A stretch of DNA of 64,000 bases, from positions 31,906 through 95,905 of the forward strand of contig CAJPVJ010000011.1 in NCBI GenBank assembly GCA_905397405.1, read 5' to 3'. Positions 1 to 9,652 of this stretch are shown one piece after another. The notes under the pieces were generated by a model. That model ran no database searches. It was not told the DNA's origin and was given only the letters and a program-made list of their open reading frames with translations. The translations under genes were made by a program, and so were the position numbers. The stretch comes from Oppiella nova. Taxonomy: Eukaryota; Arthropoda; Arachnida; Sarcoptiformes; Oppiidae. The first letter of the stretch is position 1. Each line of letters opens with the position of its first letter.

Positions 1-1222
1 GCGCACCAAATTTGGGCAAATAATGCATAACTTGTTCTGCACCCGCACGAGGAGGGTCAATCAATAATGCATCAAATCCTTGATTTGCCCAAGAATAATG
101 CGAAAAGTCTTTTGTTAAATCTTGTGAATAGAATTTAACATTGCTTATGCGATTGTTCAGTGCATTTTCTGTACCACGCTTCACCATGGCTTCGCTACCT
201 TCAACAGCAATGACTTTTCCTGTAGCACCCACACGTTTAGCGAGCGGCAGAGAAAAATTCCCCAATCCACAAAATAAATCCAAAACAGTTTCACCTGCTT
301 TCAACTCAAGCAAATCACATGCCAGATTAACCATCTGCGGATTTACAGTGGGATTCACTTGGGTAAAATCTGTTGGATTAAACGCAAACTCAATATCAAA
401 ATCTTTTAAACGGTAATGCAAATGCATGTCTGCCTGAGCACCATCTAGACGTTGTACACTTTCCACACCCGCAGGTTGCAAATACAACTGCCACTGTTTC
501 TGTAACGCATATTGTTGCAATAGGTTGACATCATGGGCTTTTAATTTTTCAGTATGGCGAACCAATAATGAAATTTCGCTATCGCCTTTGGCTAATTCTA
601 TATGACCAATGCTGCTTTTGCCTTTTAGACTTTCGAGTAATGCCTTGATTTCAGGTAAAGCCTGATCTAATTCAATATCTAAAATTTTACAGGTTTCAAT
701 TGCAGTTAAGTGGTTGCTCTGTGCTTCACGAAAACCCATCAGTAATTTATTTTGTTTAGCTAAATAACGCACCCCTATTCGGGCTTTATGTCGATAGTCG
801 GTACGTGTTGAACGCAATGGCGCTAACCACTGTTCAGGCACTAAACCCGCAAAGTGGCTGAGATGTGACTTTAAAACATCTTGTTTTAAGCGAATTTGCT
901 CATCTGGATGAATATGTTGCATATTGCATCCACCGCAAGTACCAAAATGTGGGCAGATCGGTTGAATACGATGTGGATTTGGCTCACTGAGTAATTCAAT
1001 ACTGTCCGCTTCTTCAAGTTTGGATACTTGACGCGTCACTTGAGCTTTTACGATTTCACCAGGCAGTGCATAGCGAATAAAAACTTTTTTACCCTGCTTT
1101 TCACTTGGATGATTGAGTTCTGTACCATAATGCGCAATCCCTCGCCCTTCGTGTGACAATCTTTCAACTTTAAAAATATATTGTGGAAGCTGAGATGGTC
1201 GAGGTTTGGCTCTATGTTTCAA
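1..1222 (-). CDS. rlmD: 23S rRNA (uracil-1939-C5)-methyltransferase RlmD, C-terminus cut by window edge
   Basis: SAM-dependent enzyme that methylates U1939 of 23S rRNA. Translation from a TTG at 1222 gives a start MKHRAKPRP, a TRAM-like region, an iron-sulfur cysteine set (Cys90, Cys96, Cys99 in a CGGC context, with a fourth Cys further on), the SAM motif [10 protein letters not shown] and the motif LLIDPPRAG close to the window edge. The catalytic Cys region that should follow lies outside the window. No ATG precedes the TTG in frame before the stop of the upstream gene; an AGG seven bases upstream is a weak ribosome site. It starts nine bases after the exonuclease gene, so the two are probably cotranscribed. 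About 407 of the expected 430-450 residues are present. Confidence 0.93.
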   Translation of the reverse strand, partial: MKHRAKPRPSQLPQYIFKVERLSHEGRGIAHYGTELNHPSEKQGKKVFIRYALPGEIVKAQVTRQVSKLEEADSIELLSEPNPHRIQPICPHFGTCGGCNMQHIHPDEQIRLKQDVLKSHLSHFAGLVPEQWLAPLRSTRTDYRHKARIGVRYLAKQNKLLMGFREAQSNHLTAIETCKILDIELDQALPEIKALLESLKGKSSIGHIELAKGDSEISLLVRHTEKLKAHDVNLLQQYALQKQWQLYLQPAGVESVQRLDGAQADMHLHYRLKDFDIEFAFNPTDFTQVNPTVNPQMVNLACDLLELKAGETVLDLFCGLGNFSLPLAKRVGATGKVIAVEGSEAMVKRGTENALNNRISNVKFYSQDLTKDFSHYSWANQGFDALLIDPPRAGAEQVMHYLPKFGA

Positions 1223-1230
1223 AGGGATAC

Positions 1231-2052
1231 CTAATCGGGTGTGGAGGAAAAATCTGCTTGAGTAAATTCAGTTCGCTGTGAGGTTTCACGCCAAACATTT
1301 AAAAACTCATGTTGTTGAGCTTGTCCTTGCAAATAATGAATCGAGGCTTGAATCCATAAACGGTGATCTTGTAAAGAAATCTGACCTTTAAGCAAAGCCC
1401 ATCTTAAGAAAATCAACCATGTATTTAAAACATCACCTTCGCAATAGCTGGTGAGTTTCAACCATTGCTGTGTATTCACATATTCGGGAACAAAATAACC
1501 TGAAATACCACGTTTACCGGGATAACCCAATAAATGTGCAACATCATCCAATTTCTGGAAATGACGTCCATTAAACATCGCCATGACATCCATTAAGTCA
1601 ACATGACGGTTGTGGTATCTGTTCTGATAGTTATTATACCTTTTTTGTGTGTCAATCTCACCTTGATCGAACAAACTTGGCGCAGATAGTCCATGATACA
1701 TGGCGCGGAATAAAATCACAGGCAAATCAAACTGTGAGCCATTCCAGCTCACGAGTGTTGGATGTCTTTTATCAAAGATAGATAAAAATTTTTGTAAAAT
1801 TTCAGTTTCAGTATAGTGCTCTCGACTAAATGAAAACAGTTTCATCACACCATTTTCATCAATCCACAATCCCGAAATACAAACAATTTCATGTAAAGCC
1901 AAGCGCTGAAAATCCATCCCCGATTCTTGACGGCGTAGTTTTGCCAACGCCTGTTCTAAATCGTCCTGTGGTAAATCCAAGCCATATAAATGCGCCCCAG
2001 ACTTAAGATCGGTCAGGGTTTCGATATCAAAAACTAAAACTGGAAGACGCAT
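1231..2052 (-). CDS. Predicted 3'-5' exonuclease related to the PolB exonuclease domain
   Basis: RNase-H-fold DEDD exonuclease of the 'predicted PolB-like 3'-5' exonuclease' group. Seen: ExoI motif VFDIETL near the N-terminus (Asp9 and Glu11 from the ATG at 2052), ExoII-like motif [15 protein letters not shown], and a C-terminal [10 protein letters not shown] segment that would supply ExoIII. There is no polymerase domain, so it is a stand-alone nuclease of 273 residues. A TTG 15 bases upstream (2067) could also start it; the ATG gives an N-terminus directly before the first beta strand and is preferred. The substrate is not known from sequence. It sits between cysM and rlmD on the same strand, with short gaps suggesting an operon. 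Confidence 0.8.
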   Translation of the reverse strand: MRLPVLVFDIETLTDLKSGAHLYGLDLPQDDLEQALAKLRRQESGMDFQRLALHEIVCISGLWIDENGVMKLFSFSREHYTETEILQKFLSIFDKRHPTLVSWNGSQFDLPVILFRAMYHGLSAPSLFDQGEIDTQKRYNNYQNRYHNRHVDLMDVMAMFNGRHFQKLDDVAHLLGYPGKRGISGYFVPEYVNTQQWLKLTSYCEGDVLNTWLIFLRWALLKGQISLQDHRLWIQASIHYLQGQAQQHEFLNVWRETSQRTEFTQADFSSTPD

Positions 2053-2111
2053 AAAAGCTTTACTCAATACTCAAGTTTGCCATCATGAAGCAATTTATGA
2101 CTTCGAAGCAA

Positions 2112-3032
2112 CTATTCTTCATCCTCAACAGAGAACAAACCTGTAGAAAGATAACGATCACCTCTGTCACAGACAATACAGACAATCACTGCGTCTGGAT
2201 TTTCTTCAGCAATTTTAACCGATGCCCATACAGCACCACCTGAAGAAGTCCCAGCACTAATGCCTTCTTGACGTGCTAAACGGCGTGCGGTTTTTTCTGC
2301 TTCAATTTGCGGAATATCCATGATCTGATCGACACGGCTTGGATCAAAAATAGTCGGTAAGTATTCTTGAGGCCAACGACGAATACCCGCAATATTTGAA
2401 CCTTCTGAAGGTTGTAATCCGATAATTTGAATATCTGGATTTTGTTCTTTTAAATATTTAGAGATCCCCATGATCGTGCCCGTTGTGCCCATAGAGCTCA
2501 CGAAATGGGTGATTTTCCCTGCGGTTTGTTGCCAAATTTCAGGACCTGTGGTCAGGTAGTGTGCTTCTACATTGTCTGGATTGCCAAACTGATTTAATAC
2601 TAAACCTTGGCCTTCACTTTGCATTTGCAAAGCCATATCACGCGCAACCTCCATATTGGTTGCTTCGATCAATTCAGCGCCATAGGCACGCATTGCATCT
2701 TTACGCTCTTGGCTAGAGTTCCCTGGCATGATCAATTTCATTTTATAACCACGCATTGCGGCGACCATTGCCAACGCAATCCCAGTATTTCCACTCGTCG
2801 CCTCGATCAACGTATCACCCGGCTTAATTTGACCACGCTGTTCAGCTTTCATGATCATGTTATATGCAGGACGATCTTTAACAGAACCAGCAGGATTATT
2901 GCCTTCTAGCTTTGCCAATACTGTTGCTTGAGTATGACTTGCCAAACGTTGTAAACGCACCAAAGGAGTTTTTCCTACATAGTGATCTAACAAAAATTCG
3001 TCGGCTAAGAAATCAGGTTGTGTGTGACTCAT
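2112..3032 (-). CDS. cysM: Cysteine synthase B (O-acetylserine sulfhydrylase B)
   Basis: PLP enzyme converting O-acetylserine plus sulfide or thiosulfate to cysteine or S-sulfocysteine. Seen: the PLP lysine in NPAGSVKDRPA (Lys52 from the ATG at 3032), the substrate loop EATSGNTGIALA, the glycine-rich phosphate loop SSMGTTGTIMG and a C-terminal SAGTSSGGA motif. At 306 residues it matches CysM length rather than the slightly longer CysK. A GTG nine bases upstream (3041) is possible, but the ATG has AGG at eight bases. It is divergent from the GacS-like kinase gene; the cysM/gacS/rlmD neighbourhood is shared with Pseudomonas-type gammaproteobacteria. Confidence 0.93.
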   Translation of the reverse strand: MSHTQPDFLADEFLLDHYVGKTPLVRLQRLASHTQATVLAKLEGNNPAGSVKDRPAYNMIMKAEQRGQIKPGDTLIEATSGNTGIALAMVAAMRGYKMKLIMPGNSSQERKDAMRAYGAELIEATNMEVARDMALQMQSEGQGLVLNQFGNPDNVEAHYLTTGPEIWQQTAGKITHFVSSMGTTGTIMGISKYLKEQNPDIQIIGLQPSEGSNIAGIRRWPQEYLPTIFDPSRVDQIMDIPQIEAEKTARRLARQEGISAGTSSGGAVWASVKIAEENPDAVIVCIVCDRGDRYLSTGLFSVEDEE

Positions 3033-3346
3033 CGGTTGCACCTATATCGAGGTGGGCATATTGTATGAAAAAAAGAAACATACTGCACATCTTTCCGCTT
3101 CATTTTGCTTGGAATGATCAAACTAAATTCATATATATCAACACACCCAAGTAGGAGCATGATTTTCTTTATTGAATAAAATTAAATACATATAAAAAAA
3201 TAAACTTTACTTAGAATTAGAAATGATAAAGTTATCTATAAAACAGCATAACTCATTTTCAATTCACAAGATTTTTAGTCATATTGTCATGCAGGATGAT
3301 TAAAGCATGTTAATATCTTTGCCATGGGCAATGAGTTGCTGGAACA
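3033..3346. other. Divergent intergenic region cysM / gacS
   Basis: 314 bases between divergently transcribed genes, very AT-rich. It must hold both promoters. I see no convincing hairpin, small gene or binding palindrome. Confidence 0.5.
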
Positions 3347-6154
3347 ATGTCGAATTTCAATAAAAAACTCTTTAAACGCTTAAAACTCAATCACGCTTAT
3401 GGTCAACTTATTGCGTTAATTTTCGTGCCAATTATGATTTTGGCATGTGTTGGAGCAGCACTGGTTCTTTCTGAAACATCAGCTGCTGCCAAGTCTAAAC
3501 AGCGCTTCCAAGCCATCGCGATATTGAGCCGTTACCAATATACTGCTGAGCAACTCACCGCAGTCATGGAACAGGATCCAATTCAACACGCCAAAGCTGA
3601 AAGCATTTTACAAAAAATGTTTAACGAAAAGCATTTACTTAGTGCAGCGATTTTAGATGAAAATAACGCTAATCATTTAAGTGTAGGCTACCAAAATCAA
3701 CGTGCTTGGCCAAAAATTCCAAAATCAGGCACTTTCTTTGGGCCAATTCAAAATAAGTACAACAATATTTATGGGATTAAACTTAATCCCAGCAAATCTG
3801 CTGAAAATATGTGGTTGGTGATTGAACTTGATAATCAACCTTTAGAAATTTCACATTATCGTGTCATGATCGTGTTGATTACGACTGCCTTATTAACGCT
3901 ATTGTTGCTTCTATTGTGTCTAAACTTCTATTCAAGACGCTGGATTGCACCGATGTACGAAATTCGGATGCAATTGCAACGCTTAAATGCAGATACGCTT
4001 GATCAACATATGGTGATCAACAGTACTGGGGAACTGCGCTTATTACAGCGTGATATTGCCAATGTAGTGAAACGGCTACATTTCAGCTTCCTTGAGCTAA
4101 AAGAACATACTGAACAAACAGAAGATGACTTACGTCGTACATTAGACACCTTAGAAGTCCAGAACATTACCTATAAACAAGCCCGTGATCAGGCGATTTC
4201 ATCCAATCAGGCGAAGTCGGTCTTCCTTGCCAATATCAGTCATGAATTACGTACCCCATTAAATAGTATTGATGGCTTTATTCATTTGATGTTGCGCCAA
4301 GACAATTTAAGCAATGATCAAAGTTTATATTTACAGACCATCCGTAAGTCTTCTGCACATTTATTGGCATTGATTAATGATGTACTCGATTTCTCGAAAA
4401 TTGATGCAGGTAAATTAGAACTCGAAACTGCACCTTTTGATCTTGAAGAAGCAATTTTCGATGTGATGGATATGCTCTCGCCATTGGCAGCGCAAAAACA
4501 TATCGAGATGGCATTCTATTTCGCAGACAATGTGCCTAAACATGTCATTGGTGATGCCTTACGCTTTAAACAGGTGCTGACCAATCTTATTTCCAATGCG
4601 ATTAAATTCACCCCTGATGGTGAAATTATTGTTCGTGCGCGGATGGAACATGATGATATCGGGCAATGTTTGCTGCACTTTAGTGTACAAGACAGTGGTA
4701 TTGGTTTAAGTGGTACCGATCGTAAACGACTATTTGAATCATTCTCTCAAGGTGATGCTTCTGTCACTCGCCAATTCGGTGGTACAGGACTCGGTTTAGC
4801 CATTTCTAAGCAACTTGTACATTTGATGCATGGTCAAATTGGCTTTGAAGATAACCAAGAACGTGCACCAACAGAAAAAGGTTCAACCTTCTGGTTTACT
4901 GCCATGTTAACGGTAAATGAAGATGAAGAAATTGTTCATCCATCATTTAAAAACTTAAATGTAGTGTCTTTCTTGGCACACCCTGCAACTGCCAATGTAT
5001 TACGACATTACTTAGAAGACTATCAAGTCCAGCACACTGAAGCGCAATCGATTTTAGATCTGTTTAGCCGCCTAAATAGCCTAGAAAAAAATACTGAAAA
5101 TACCTGGTTGATCGTTGATCACAGTGGAGATACCGAAGCCTTACTTAAAGAAATTCGTGGTCGTTATCAAGGTCATTTGGCGGTATATGGCTATCAAATG
5201 TCACTTGATCCAAATATGTTGACTGAATATAAAGCGCGTCCATTGTATCAACCACTGAGCCGTAGTTCAGTGATTCAACTATTAAGTAATCAGCCTGTTT
5301 TTGAACAAGAACATCATAAAGACTTTAAAGGGCAAGATTTACATGTTTTAGCAGTAGATGATCATTTACCGAATTTGATCGTACTAGAAGCGCTATTAGG
5401 CGAGCTAAATGTAAAAACCACCAAAGCTCTCAGTGGTCAAGAAGCCTTAACCATTATTCAACAAGGGGTTGAACAAGGCGCAAAACCATTTGATCTTATC
5501 TTTATGGATATCCAAATGCCAGTCATGTCTGGGATAGATACCACACGGGCAATTCGTTCGCTGGAATCCACCTTAGATGGTATGCGAATGCCGATTATTG
5601 CATTGACAGCTCACGCATTGGCTGATGAAAAACAAAAACTACTCAAAGTGGGTATGGATGACTATGTAACCAAGCCGATCCAGATTGAACAAATTATTCA
5701 AATTCTCACCAATTGGACAAGCGATAAATTTATTCAACATCAACAGCCTATCGAAAATACAGTATATATCGAAGCGCTGGACTCTTATATTCTAGATTGG
5801 AAACAAAGCCTTGCCTTAGCGGCCAATAAAGAAGATCTCGCACAAGATTTGTTAAAAATGCTAGTCGACAGCTTCCCAACGGAGTTGGCTGAAATTGAGC
5901 AACTCATTGAGCTTGAGGACTTCCCGCAATTAGAACATGTCTTACATCGCTTATATGGTGCTACCCGTTATGTCGGCACACCAAAATTGCAACGCATTAC
6001 GGGTGATTTTGAACAATTTATTTCCATGCTACGCAAAGAGCGCCGTAAAGCAGATGAAGCCTTTATCCAAGACGTGATGAAACGCTTTGATGAGCTTCAA
6101 TTGGCGATTCATGAAGTTGAAACAGCTGCACAGCAGATTTTACCCGCTTCATAA
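3347..6154 (+). CDS. gacS: Hybrid sensor histidine kinase GacS/BarA family
   Basis: Membrane-bound tripartite sensor kinase, expected to phosphorylate the response regulator GacA/UvrY and through it control Csr/Rsm regulation. Domains in order: transmembrane helix about residues 19-41; periplasmic loop; second helix about 172-196; HAMP about 197-250; HisKA with His299 in ISHELRTPLN; HATPase with N-box LTNLISNAIKF and the G boxes DSGIGL and GGTGLGLA; receiver domain with Asp721 in IFMDIQMPVMSG; C-terminal Hpt with His867 in HRLYGATRYVG. All phosphorelay residues are present, so it should be functional. Length 935 fits BarA/GacS. The first ATG fits directly before the first helix. It is divergent from cysM and probably monocistronic, with a hairpin downstream at 6229. 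Confidence 0.92.
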   Translation: MSNFNKKLFKRLKLNHAYGQLIALIFVPIMILACVGAALVLSETSAAAKSKQRFQAIAILSRYQYTAEQLTAVMEQDPIQHAKAESILQKMFNEKHLLSAAILDENNANHLSVGYQNQRAWPKIPKSGTFFGPIQNKYNNIYGIKLNPSKSAENMWLVIELDNQPLEISHYRVMIVLITTALLTLLLLLLCLNFYSRRWIAPMYEIRMQLQRLNADTLDQHMVINSTGELRLLQRDIANVVKRLHFSFLELKEHTEQTEDDLRRTLDTLEVQNITYKQARDQAISSNQAKSVFLANISHELRTPLNSIDGFIHLMLRQDNLSNDQSLYLQTIRKSSAHLLALINDVLDFSKIDAGKLELETAPFDLEEAIFDVMDMLSPLAAQKHIEMAFYFADNVPKHVIGDALRFKQVLTNLISNAIKFTPDGEIIVRARMEHDDIGQCLLHFSVQDSGIGLSGTDRKRLFESFSQGDASVTRQFGGTGLGLAISKQLVHLMHGQIGFEDNQERAPTEKGSTFWFTAMLTVNEDEEIVHPSFKNLNVVSFLAHPATANVLRHYLEDYQVQHTEAQSILDLFSRLNSLEKNTENTWLIVDHSGDTEALLKEIRGRYQGHLAVYGYQMSLDPNMLTEYKARPLYQPLSRSSVIQLLSNQPVFEQEHHKDFKGQDLHVLAVDDHLPNLIVLEALLGELNVKTTKALSGQEALTIIQQGVEQGAKPFDLIFMDIQMPVMSGIDTTRAIRSLESTLDGMRMPIIALTAHALADEKQKLLKVGMDDYVTKPIQIEQIIQILTNWTSDKFIQHQQPIENTVYIEALDSYILDWKQSLALAANKEDLAQDLLKMLVDSFPTELAEIEQLIELEDFPQLEHVLHRLYGATRYVGTPKLQRITGDFEQFISMLRKERRKADEAFIQDVMKRFDELQLAIHEVETAAQQILPAS

Positions 6155-6477
6155 ATACAGCGCAGTTCTAGCCGATTCAGCGCTATAAACCCTTTTCTTA
6201 TCGCGTTTTAAGCTGTTTTGAAATCCTAAGGATAAAACTCTGAGTTTTATCCTGCGTATGGTTTTTATTGCTTCTTTAAAACAGCATGAATTAGAACAAT
6301 CTTTTTATTGCAATCATCTTTTTAAAGATCCAATAAAATGATACAAGTCACTATTGCAATCCTGTTTTGGCTTTACTACCCAATTGGCACATCAACACAG
6401 TTTCGGTGACTCTACTGTCATGTAACTATTCAATTCACATGCTATGCTGATGACCAAGGAAAAAATGAGTCAAGATC
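6155..6477. other. Intergenic region downstream of gacS
   Basis: 323 bases. It contains the gacS hairpin at 6229-6253 and the promoter region of the following gene. No further coding signal is evident, apart from a 25-codon out-of-frame reading frame starting at 6465 (see findings). Confidence 0.5.
6229..6253 (+). terminator. Probable gacS terminator hairpin
   Basis: Perfect 11-bp stem, AGGATAAAACT pairing with AGTTTTATCCT, around the loop CTG. The T-run is not immediate (TTTTT starts seven bases later), so termination strength is uncertain. The left arm overlaps a second small palindrome, ATCCTAAGGAT at 6224-6233, so two alternative pairings are possible. Confidence 0.55.
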
Positions 6478-7266
6478 ATGGCACTACTACATATAGAAAA
6501 AAACAATGGTATCGCAACAGTTTCATTAAATCGTCCAGATAAACGCAATGCCATGAGTTTTGCTTTACTCCGTGAACTGGTAAGCGTCGCACAACAGATT
6601 AAAAAAGACCGCAGTATTCGTGTGGTGATTCTAACGGGTGAAGCCAATGTATTTAGTGCAGGTATTGACCTTGCTGACTTAAATAGTCCAAAAAATACAG
6701 CCTTTGCTGCTTGGGAACTGATTAAACCTGGTCAAAGCCTATTCCAAAAAGCATTTTTGATCTGGCAAGAACTGCCTGTCCCTGTCATTGCAGCAATTGA
6801 AGGTTTCTGCTTTGGTGCAGGGATGCAACTTGCATTGGCTGCAGATATTCGTATTGCACACCCAGAGACTAAAATGTCAATCATGGAAAGCCGTTGGGGG
6901 CTTGTGCCTGACATGGGCTTAACCCGTTCAATCAAGGGCGTGATTGGTATTGATTTAGCCAAAGAGCTTACCCTCACTGCACGTATTTTTGATGGCAATT
7001 ATGCCAAAGACATTGGTTTGGTGACGCATGTAGACGACTCACCGTTGGCAAAAGCTCAAGCCATTGCAGAAGAGATGCTGCAACGCTCGCCAGATGCGCT
7101 GATGGCGGCTAAGCGTGTTTTAGATGCTATGGAACATCAACCCCAGAAATCTTTACGTTTAGAGAAGATTTGGCAGTTAAAATTACTCTTGGGTAAAAAT
7201 AGTCAAATTGCACGTAAAAAGGATAAAAATCCTGAATTAAAATTTTTACCGCGCCAATACAAATAA
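6478..7266 (+). CDS. Enoyl-CoA hydratase/isomerase (crotonase) family protein
   Basis: Acyl-CoA-handling enzyme of the crotonase fold, 262 residues. Seen: N-terminal strands with SLNRPDKRNAMSF, the first oxyanion-hole segment NVFSAGIDLADL, the second GFCFGAGMQLALAADIRIA, and the active-site loop SRWGLVPDMGLTRS. The C-terminal helix (IWQLKLLLGKNSQIA) is the trimerisation type. The exact substrate cannot be read; family relatives include enoyl-CoA hydratases and dienoyl-CoA isomerases. The start is fixed at 6478 because an in-frame TGA lies at 6466-6468. The best ribosome site (AAGGA at 6456-6460) instead fits an out-of-frame ATG at 6465. It is followed after 36 bases by the dehydrogenase gene, a likely operon. 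Confidence 0.85.
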   Translation: MALLHIEKNNGIATVSLNRPDKRNAMSFALLRELVSVAQQIKKDRSIRVVILTGEANVFSAGIDLADLNSPKNTAFAAWELIKPGQSLFQKAFLIWQELPVPVIAAIEGFCFGAGMQLALAADIRIAHPETKMSIMESRWGLVPDMGLTRSIKGVIGIDLAKELTLTARIFDGNYAKDIGLVTHVDDSPLAKAQAIAEEMLQRSPDALMAAKRVLDAMEHQPQKSLRLEKIWQLKLLLGKNSQIARKKDKNPELKFLPRQYK

Positions 7267-7302
7267 TCCAAAATTATTATTGAAAGCTTTTTGAGTTATA
7301 AA

Positions 7303-8178
7303 ATGAATTTTGATCGTAACAGTAAAATTGCATTTTTAGGGATGGGATTAATGGGTAGCCGTATGGCAACCCGATTAATCCAAGCAGGCTTGCATGTCGC
7401 TGTCTGGAACAGAACAGCATCTGCTTGTGACGCCCTTATTGATCTAGGCGCTCACCCATTACAGCTTGAGAATATTGCAAAATATCCGATTATTCTCAGC
7501 TGCCTTGCTGATGATAAAGCTGTACAGCTAGTCTATGAGCACATTGAGCCCTATTTACAAGCCAAGCAAGTGATTGTGGATTTCTCCAGTTTATCTGTGG
7601 ATAAAACCAAGCAGCTGGCTGAAAGCGCAACAACAAAACAGGTGATTTGGATTGACTCACCTGTTTCAGGGGGAACTGCAGGCGCCGAAAATGGCACGCT
7701 GGTCATTTTTGCTGGGGGCAATGCTGAGGTGATTCAAGCACTAAGCCTTGTTTACAATATCCTCTCTCAACGTGTCACCCGTATGGGTGAAACAGGTACT
7801 GGACAAGCCACTAAAATCTGCAACCAACTTATCGTTGCTGCCAATAGCACCTTGATCGCGGAAGCTGTTGCACTTGCCAGTAAAGCAGGTGTAGATACAA
7901 CCCTATTGGCACCAGCTTTGGCTGGTGGTTTTGCCGACTCAAAACCTTTCCAAATTTTAGCCCCACGCATGGCAACACATACTTTTGAACCAGTACAATG
8001 GAAGGTACAAACGCTTTCTAAAGACTTAAATAATGCCATTCAACTTGCACAAAAATTTGATTTAGAAATTCCTGTGGCTCAACATGCACTTGGGCAATTA
8101 CAAAGCCATCAAAACAACGGATTTGCTGAGTCGGATTTAGCCACAGTCATTCATCAAGTAGAAAATAAATCGGGTTAA
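7303..8178 (+). CDS. NAD(P)-dependent beta-hydroxyacid dehydrogenase (HIBADH / tartronate-semialdehyde reductase-like)
   Basis: Member of the 3-hydroxyisobutyrate dehydrogenase family, 291 residues. Seen: Rossmann dinucleotide motif IAFLGMGLMGSRMATRL at the N-terminus, substrate-binding segment IDSPVSGGTAGAENGTL, and the region with the catalytic Lys, GTGQATKICNQL. The ATG at 7303 is preferred over a TTG at 7291 because it starts just before the Rossmann strand. Possible substrates are 3-hydroxyisobutyrate, tartronate semialdehyde or succinic semialdehyde. The neighbour downstream resembles hydroxypyruvate isomerase, which slightly favours tartronate-semialdehyde reductase (GlxR-like). The substrate call is inference. 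Confidence 0.83.
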   Translation: MNFDRNSKIAFLGMGLMGSRMATRLIQAGLHVAVWNRTASACDALIDLGAHPLQLENIAKYPIILSCLADDKAVQLVYEHIEPYLQAKQVIVDFSSLSVDKTKQLAESATTKQVIWIDSPVSGGTAGAENGTLVIFAGGNAEVIQALSLVYNILSQRVTRMGETGTGQATKICNQLIVAANSTLIAEAVALASKAGVDTTLLAPALAGGFADSKPFQILAPRMATHTFEPVQWKVQTLSKDLNNAIQLAQKFDLEIPVAQHALGQLQSHQNNGFAESDLATVIHQVENKSG

Positions 8179-8269
8179 AATACACGGAACTACACATAAA
8201 TAAGTTGAAAAATAATCTATTGCCTACTACATTGAAGATGAGAGTCCAAATATAGCAAGGAGCGTTCTT

Positions 8270-9064
8270 ATGACTAAACTCGCAGTAAACCTATCCTTGA
8301 TTTTTACTGAAGTGCCGCTCATTGAACGCTTTGCTTTGGCACATCTTCATGGCTTCCACAATGTCGAAATTCAATTTCCGTATGAATTAAGCATTGAAGA
8401 GATTCAAGCGCAACTTGAACAATATGACCTCAGCCTTTGCCTGATCAACGTTCCCGCCGGTGACTTGATGCAAGGTGGAAACGGACTTGCTGGTGTGCCT
8501 GGTCAAGAACTGGCATTTCATCAAGCATTGGAACTTGCAATTGAATATGCAGAAGCGCTCAATGTTCCAAACGTCAATATTTTGGCAGGTAAACAACCAC
8601 AAGATGCCGATTTACTCCCCTGTTTAAACACCTTGGCAAACAATTTAAAACTGGCTTGTCATCTGCTCTCTAATCGTGATATTCAGCCTGTATTTGAAAT
8701 GATCAATGGTACAGACATGCCACGTTTCTTGGTTCAAAATATTGCACAAGGCCAAGAAATGTTAGAAGCAGTACAGCATCCTGCATTAAAAATGCAATTT
8801 GACTGTTACCACATGGCGATGATGGGCGAAGATGTACTGGCAGCCTTACAAGAAAATATTGATTGGATTGGGCATATCCAATTTGCTGACTGCCCAGGAC
8901 GTCATGAACCAGATACCGCACAAATTGATTATTCTGCAATTTTTTCCTGGTTAAAACAAAGCGCCTATACGGGCTTTATTGCAGCAGAATACAAGCCACA
9001 ATCACATTCAAATCAGTCATTTGCATGGAAAGAAAAATATTTTTCCAACAACCATAGCTATTAA
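8270..9064 (+). CDS. Hydroxypyruvate isomerase family TIM-barrel protein
   Basis: Xylose-isomerase-like TIM barrel of the hydroxypyruvate isomerase (Hyi/Gip) family, 264 residues. Family enzymes interconvert hydroxypyruvate and tartronate semialdehyde using an acidic/His metal site. Seen: strand-end residues such as FEMIN (Glu), MQFDCYHM (Asp and His), IGHIQFADCPGRHEPDT and a late AAEYKP (Glu), which match the expected barrel positions. A clear AAGGAG precedes the ATG at 8270. It lies 91 bases after the beta-hydroxyacid dehydrogenase, a pairing seen in glyoxylate/glycerate pathways. Glyoxylate carboligase (Gcl), the usual third partner, is not in this window. Confidence 0.8.
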   Translation: MTKLAVNLSLIFTEVPLIERFALAHLHGFHNVEIQFPYELSIEEIQAQLEQYDLSLCLINVPAGDLMQGGNGLAGVPGQELAFHQALELAIEYAEALNVPNVNILAGKQPQDADLLPCLNTLANNLKLACHLLSNRDIQPVFEMINGTDMPRFLVQNIAQGQEMLEAVQHPALKMQFDCYHMAMMGEDVLAALQENIDWIGHIQFADCPGRHEPDTAQIDYSAIFSWLKQSAYTGFIAAEYKPQSHSNQSFAWKEKYFSNNHSY

Positions 9065-9166
9065 ATGAGTGTATGCTTAGGCAAACGGTTGCATTGTATA
9101 ATTTGTATTTTTTAGACAAAAGCGCTATATTAGAAGATGAGATATTTTCTGGAAAATATACCTTAT

Positions 9167-9568
9167 ATGAATTTAGAACCATCGCCCAGCGCTTCTAATT
9201 CTCACGAACTTGCAATGAACACTCAAAATCAAGACGTACAGACTTGTTTAAAAGTCGTACAAGAAGCTCTACTTGATGTAAAAGCCAAAGATATTATTCA
9301 ACTTGATGTCAGCGCTATTAGCAACGTTTCAGATGCAATTGTCATCGCGAGCGGGACATCAACACGCCATGTTAAAGCACTTGCTGACAATGTTGCTGAA
9401 GAAGCACGTAAAGCAGGCTTTCGCCCAATTGGTGTTGAAGGTGAACGAGACGCTGAATGGATCCTTATCGATTTAGGATTTGTAGTCGTACATGTGATGC
9501 TACCAACAGCACGTAAATTTTATGATCTGGAAAGTTTATGGCGTGCGACACCTGAAAGTGTTGCCTAA
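9167..9568 (+). CDS. rsfS: Ribosomal silencing factor RsfS
   Basis: Small protein that binds uL14 on the large ribosomal subunit and blocks subunit joining in slow growth. Seen: the DUF143/RsfS core with DVKAKDIIQLDVS, SDAIVIASGTSTRHVKALADNV, GVEGERDAEWILIDLG and VVHVMLPTARKFYDLESLW, all family signatures. Three in-frame ATGs are possible (9137, 9167, 9215). 9167 gives 133 residues. 9137 has its purine stretch touching the start codon, which is unfavourable. 9215 gives 117 residues, equally close to family length, so the start is uncertain. A strong terminator follows. Confidence 0.92.
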   Translation: MNLEPSPSASNSHELAMNTQNQDVQTCLKVVQEALLDVKAKDIIQLDVSAISNVSDAIVIASGTSTRHVKALADNVAEEARKAGFRPIGVEGERDAEWILIDLGFVVVHVMLPTARKFYDLESLWRATPESVA

Positions 9569-9592
9569 CTTTTAATACAGAACTTAAATATG

Positions 9593-9620
9593 AAAAAAGC
9601 GACTTTATGTCGCTTTTTTT
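9593..9620 (+). terminator. Rho-independent terminator after rsfS (bidirectional)
   Basis: Stem AAAAAAGCGAC paired with GTCGCTTTTTT, loop TTTAT, with a T-run on the plus side and an A-run on the other. It probably also serves the convergent ammonium transporter gene. Confidence 0.88.
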
Positions 9621-9652
9621 AGTGCTTGGCTTTTTTCAAAGCTTTTAAGTAC

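Noticed and set aside
141-416. 91-codon plus-strand frame in rlmD
   Set aside because: Antisense to the SAM motif region of rlmD; no domain.
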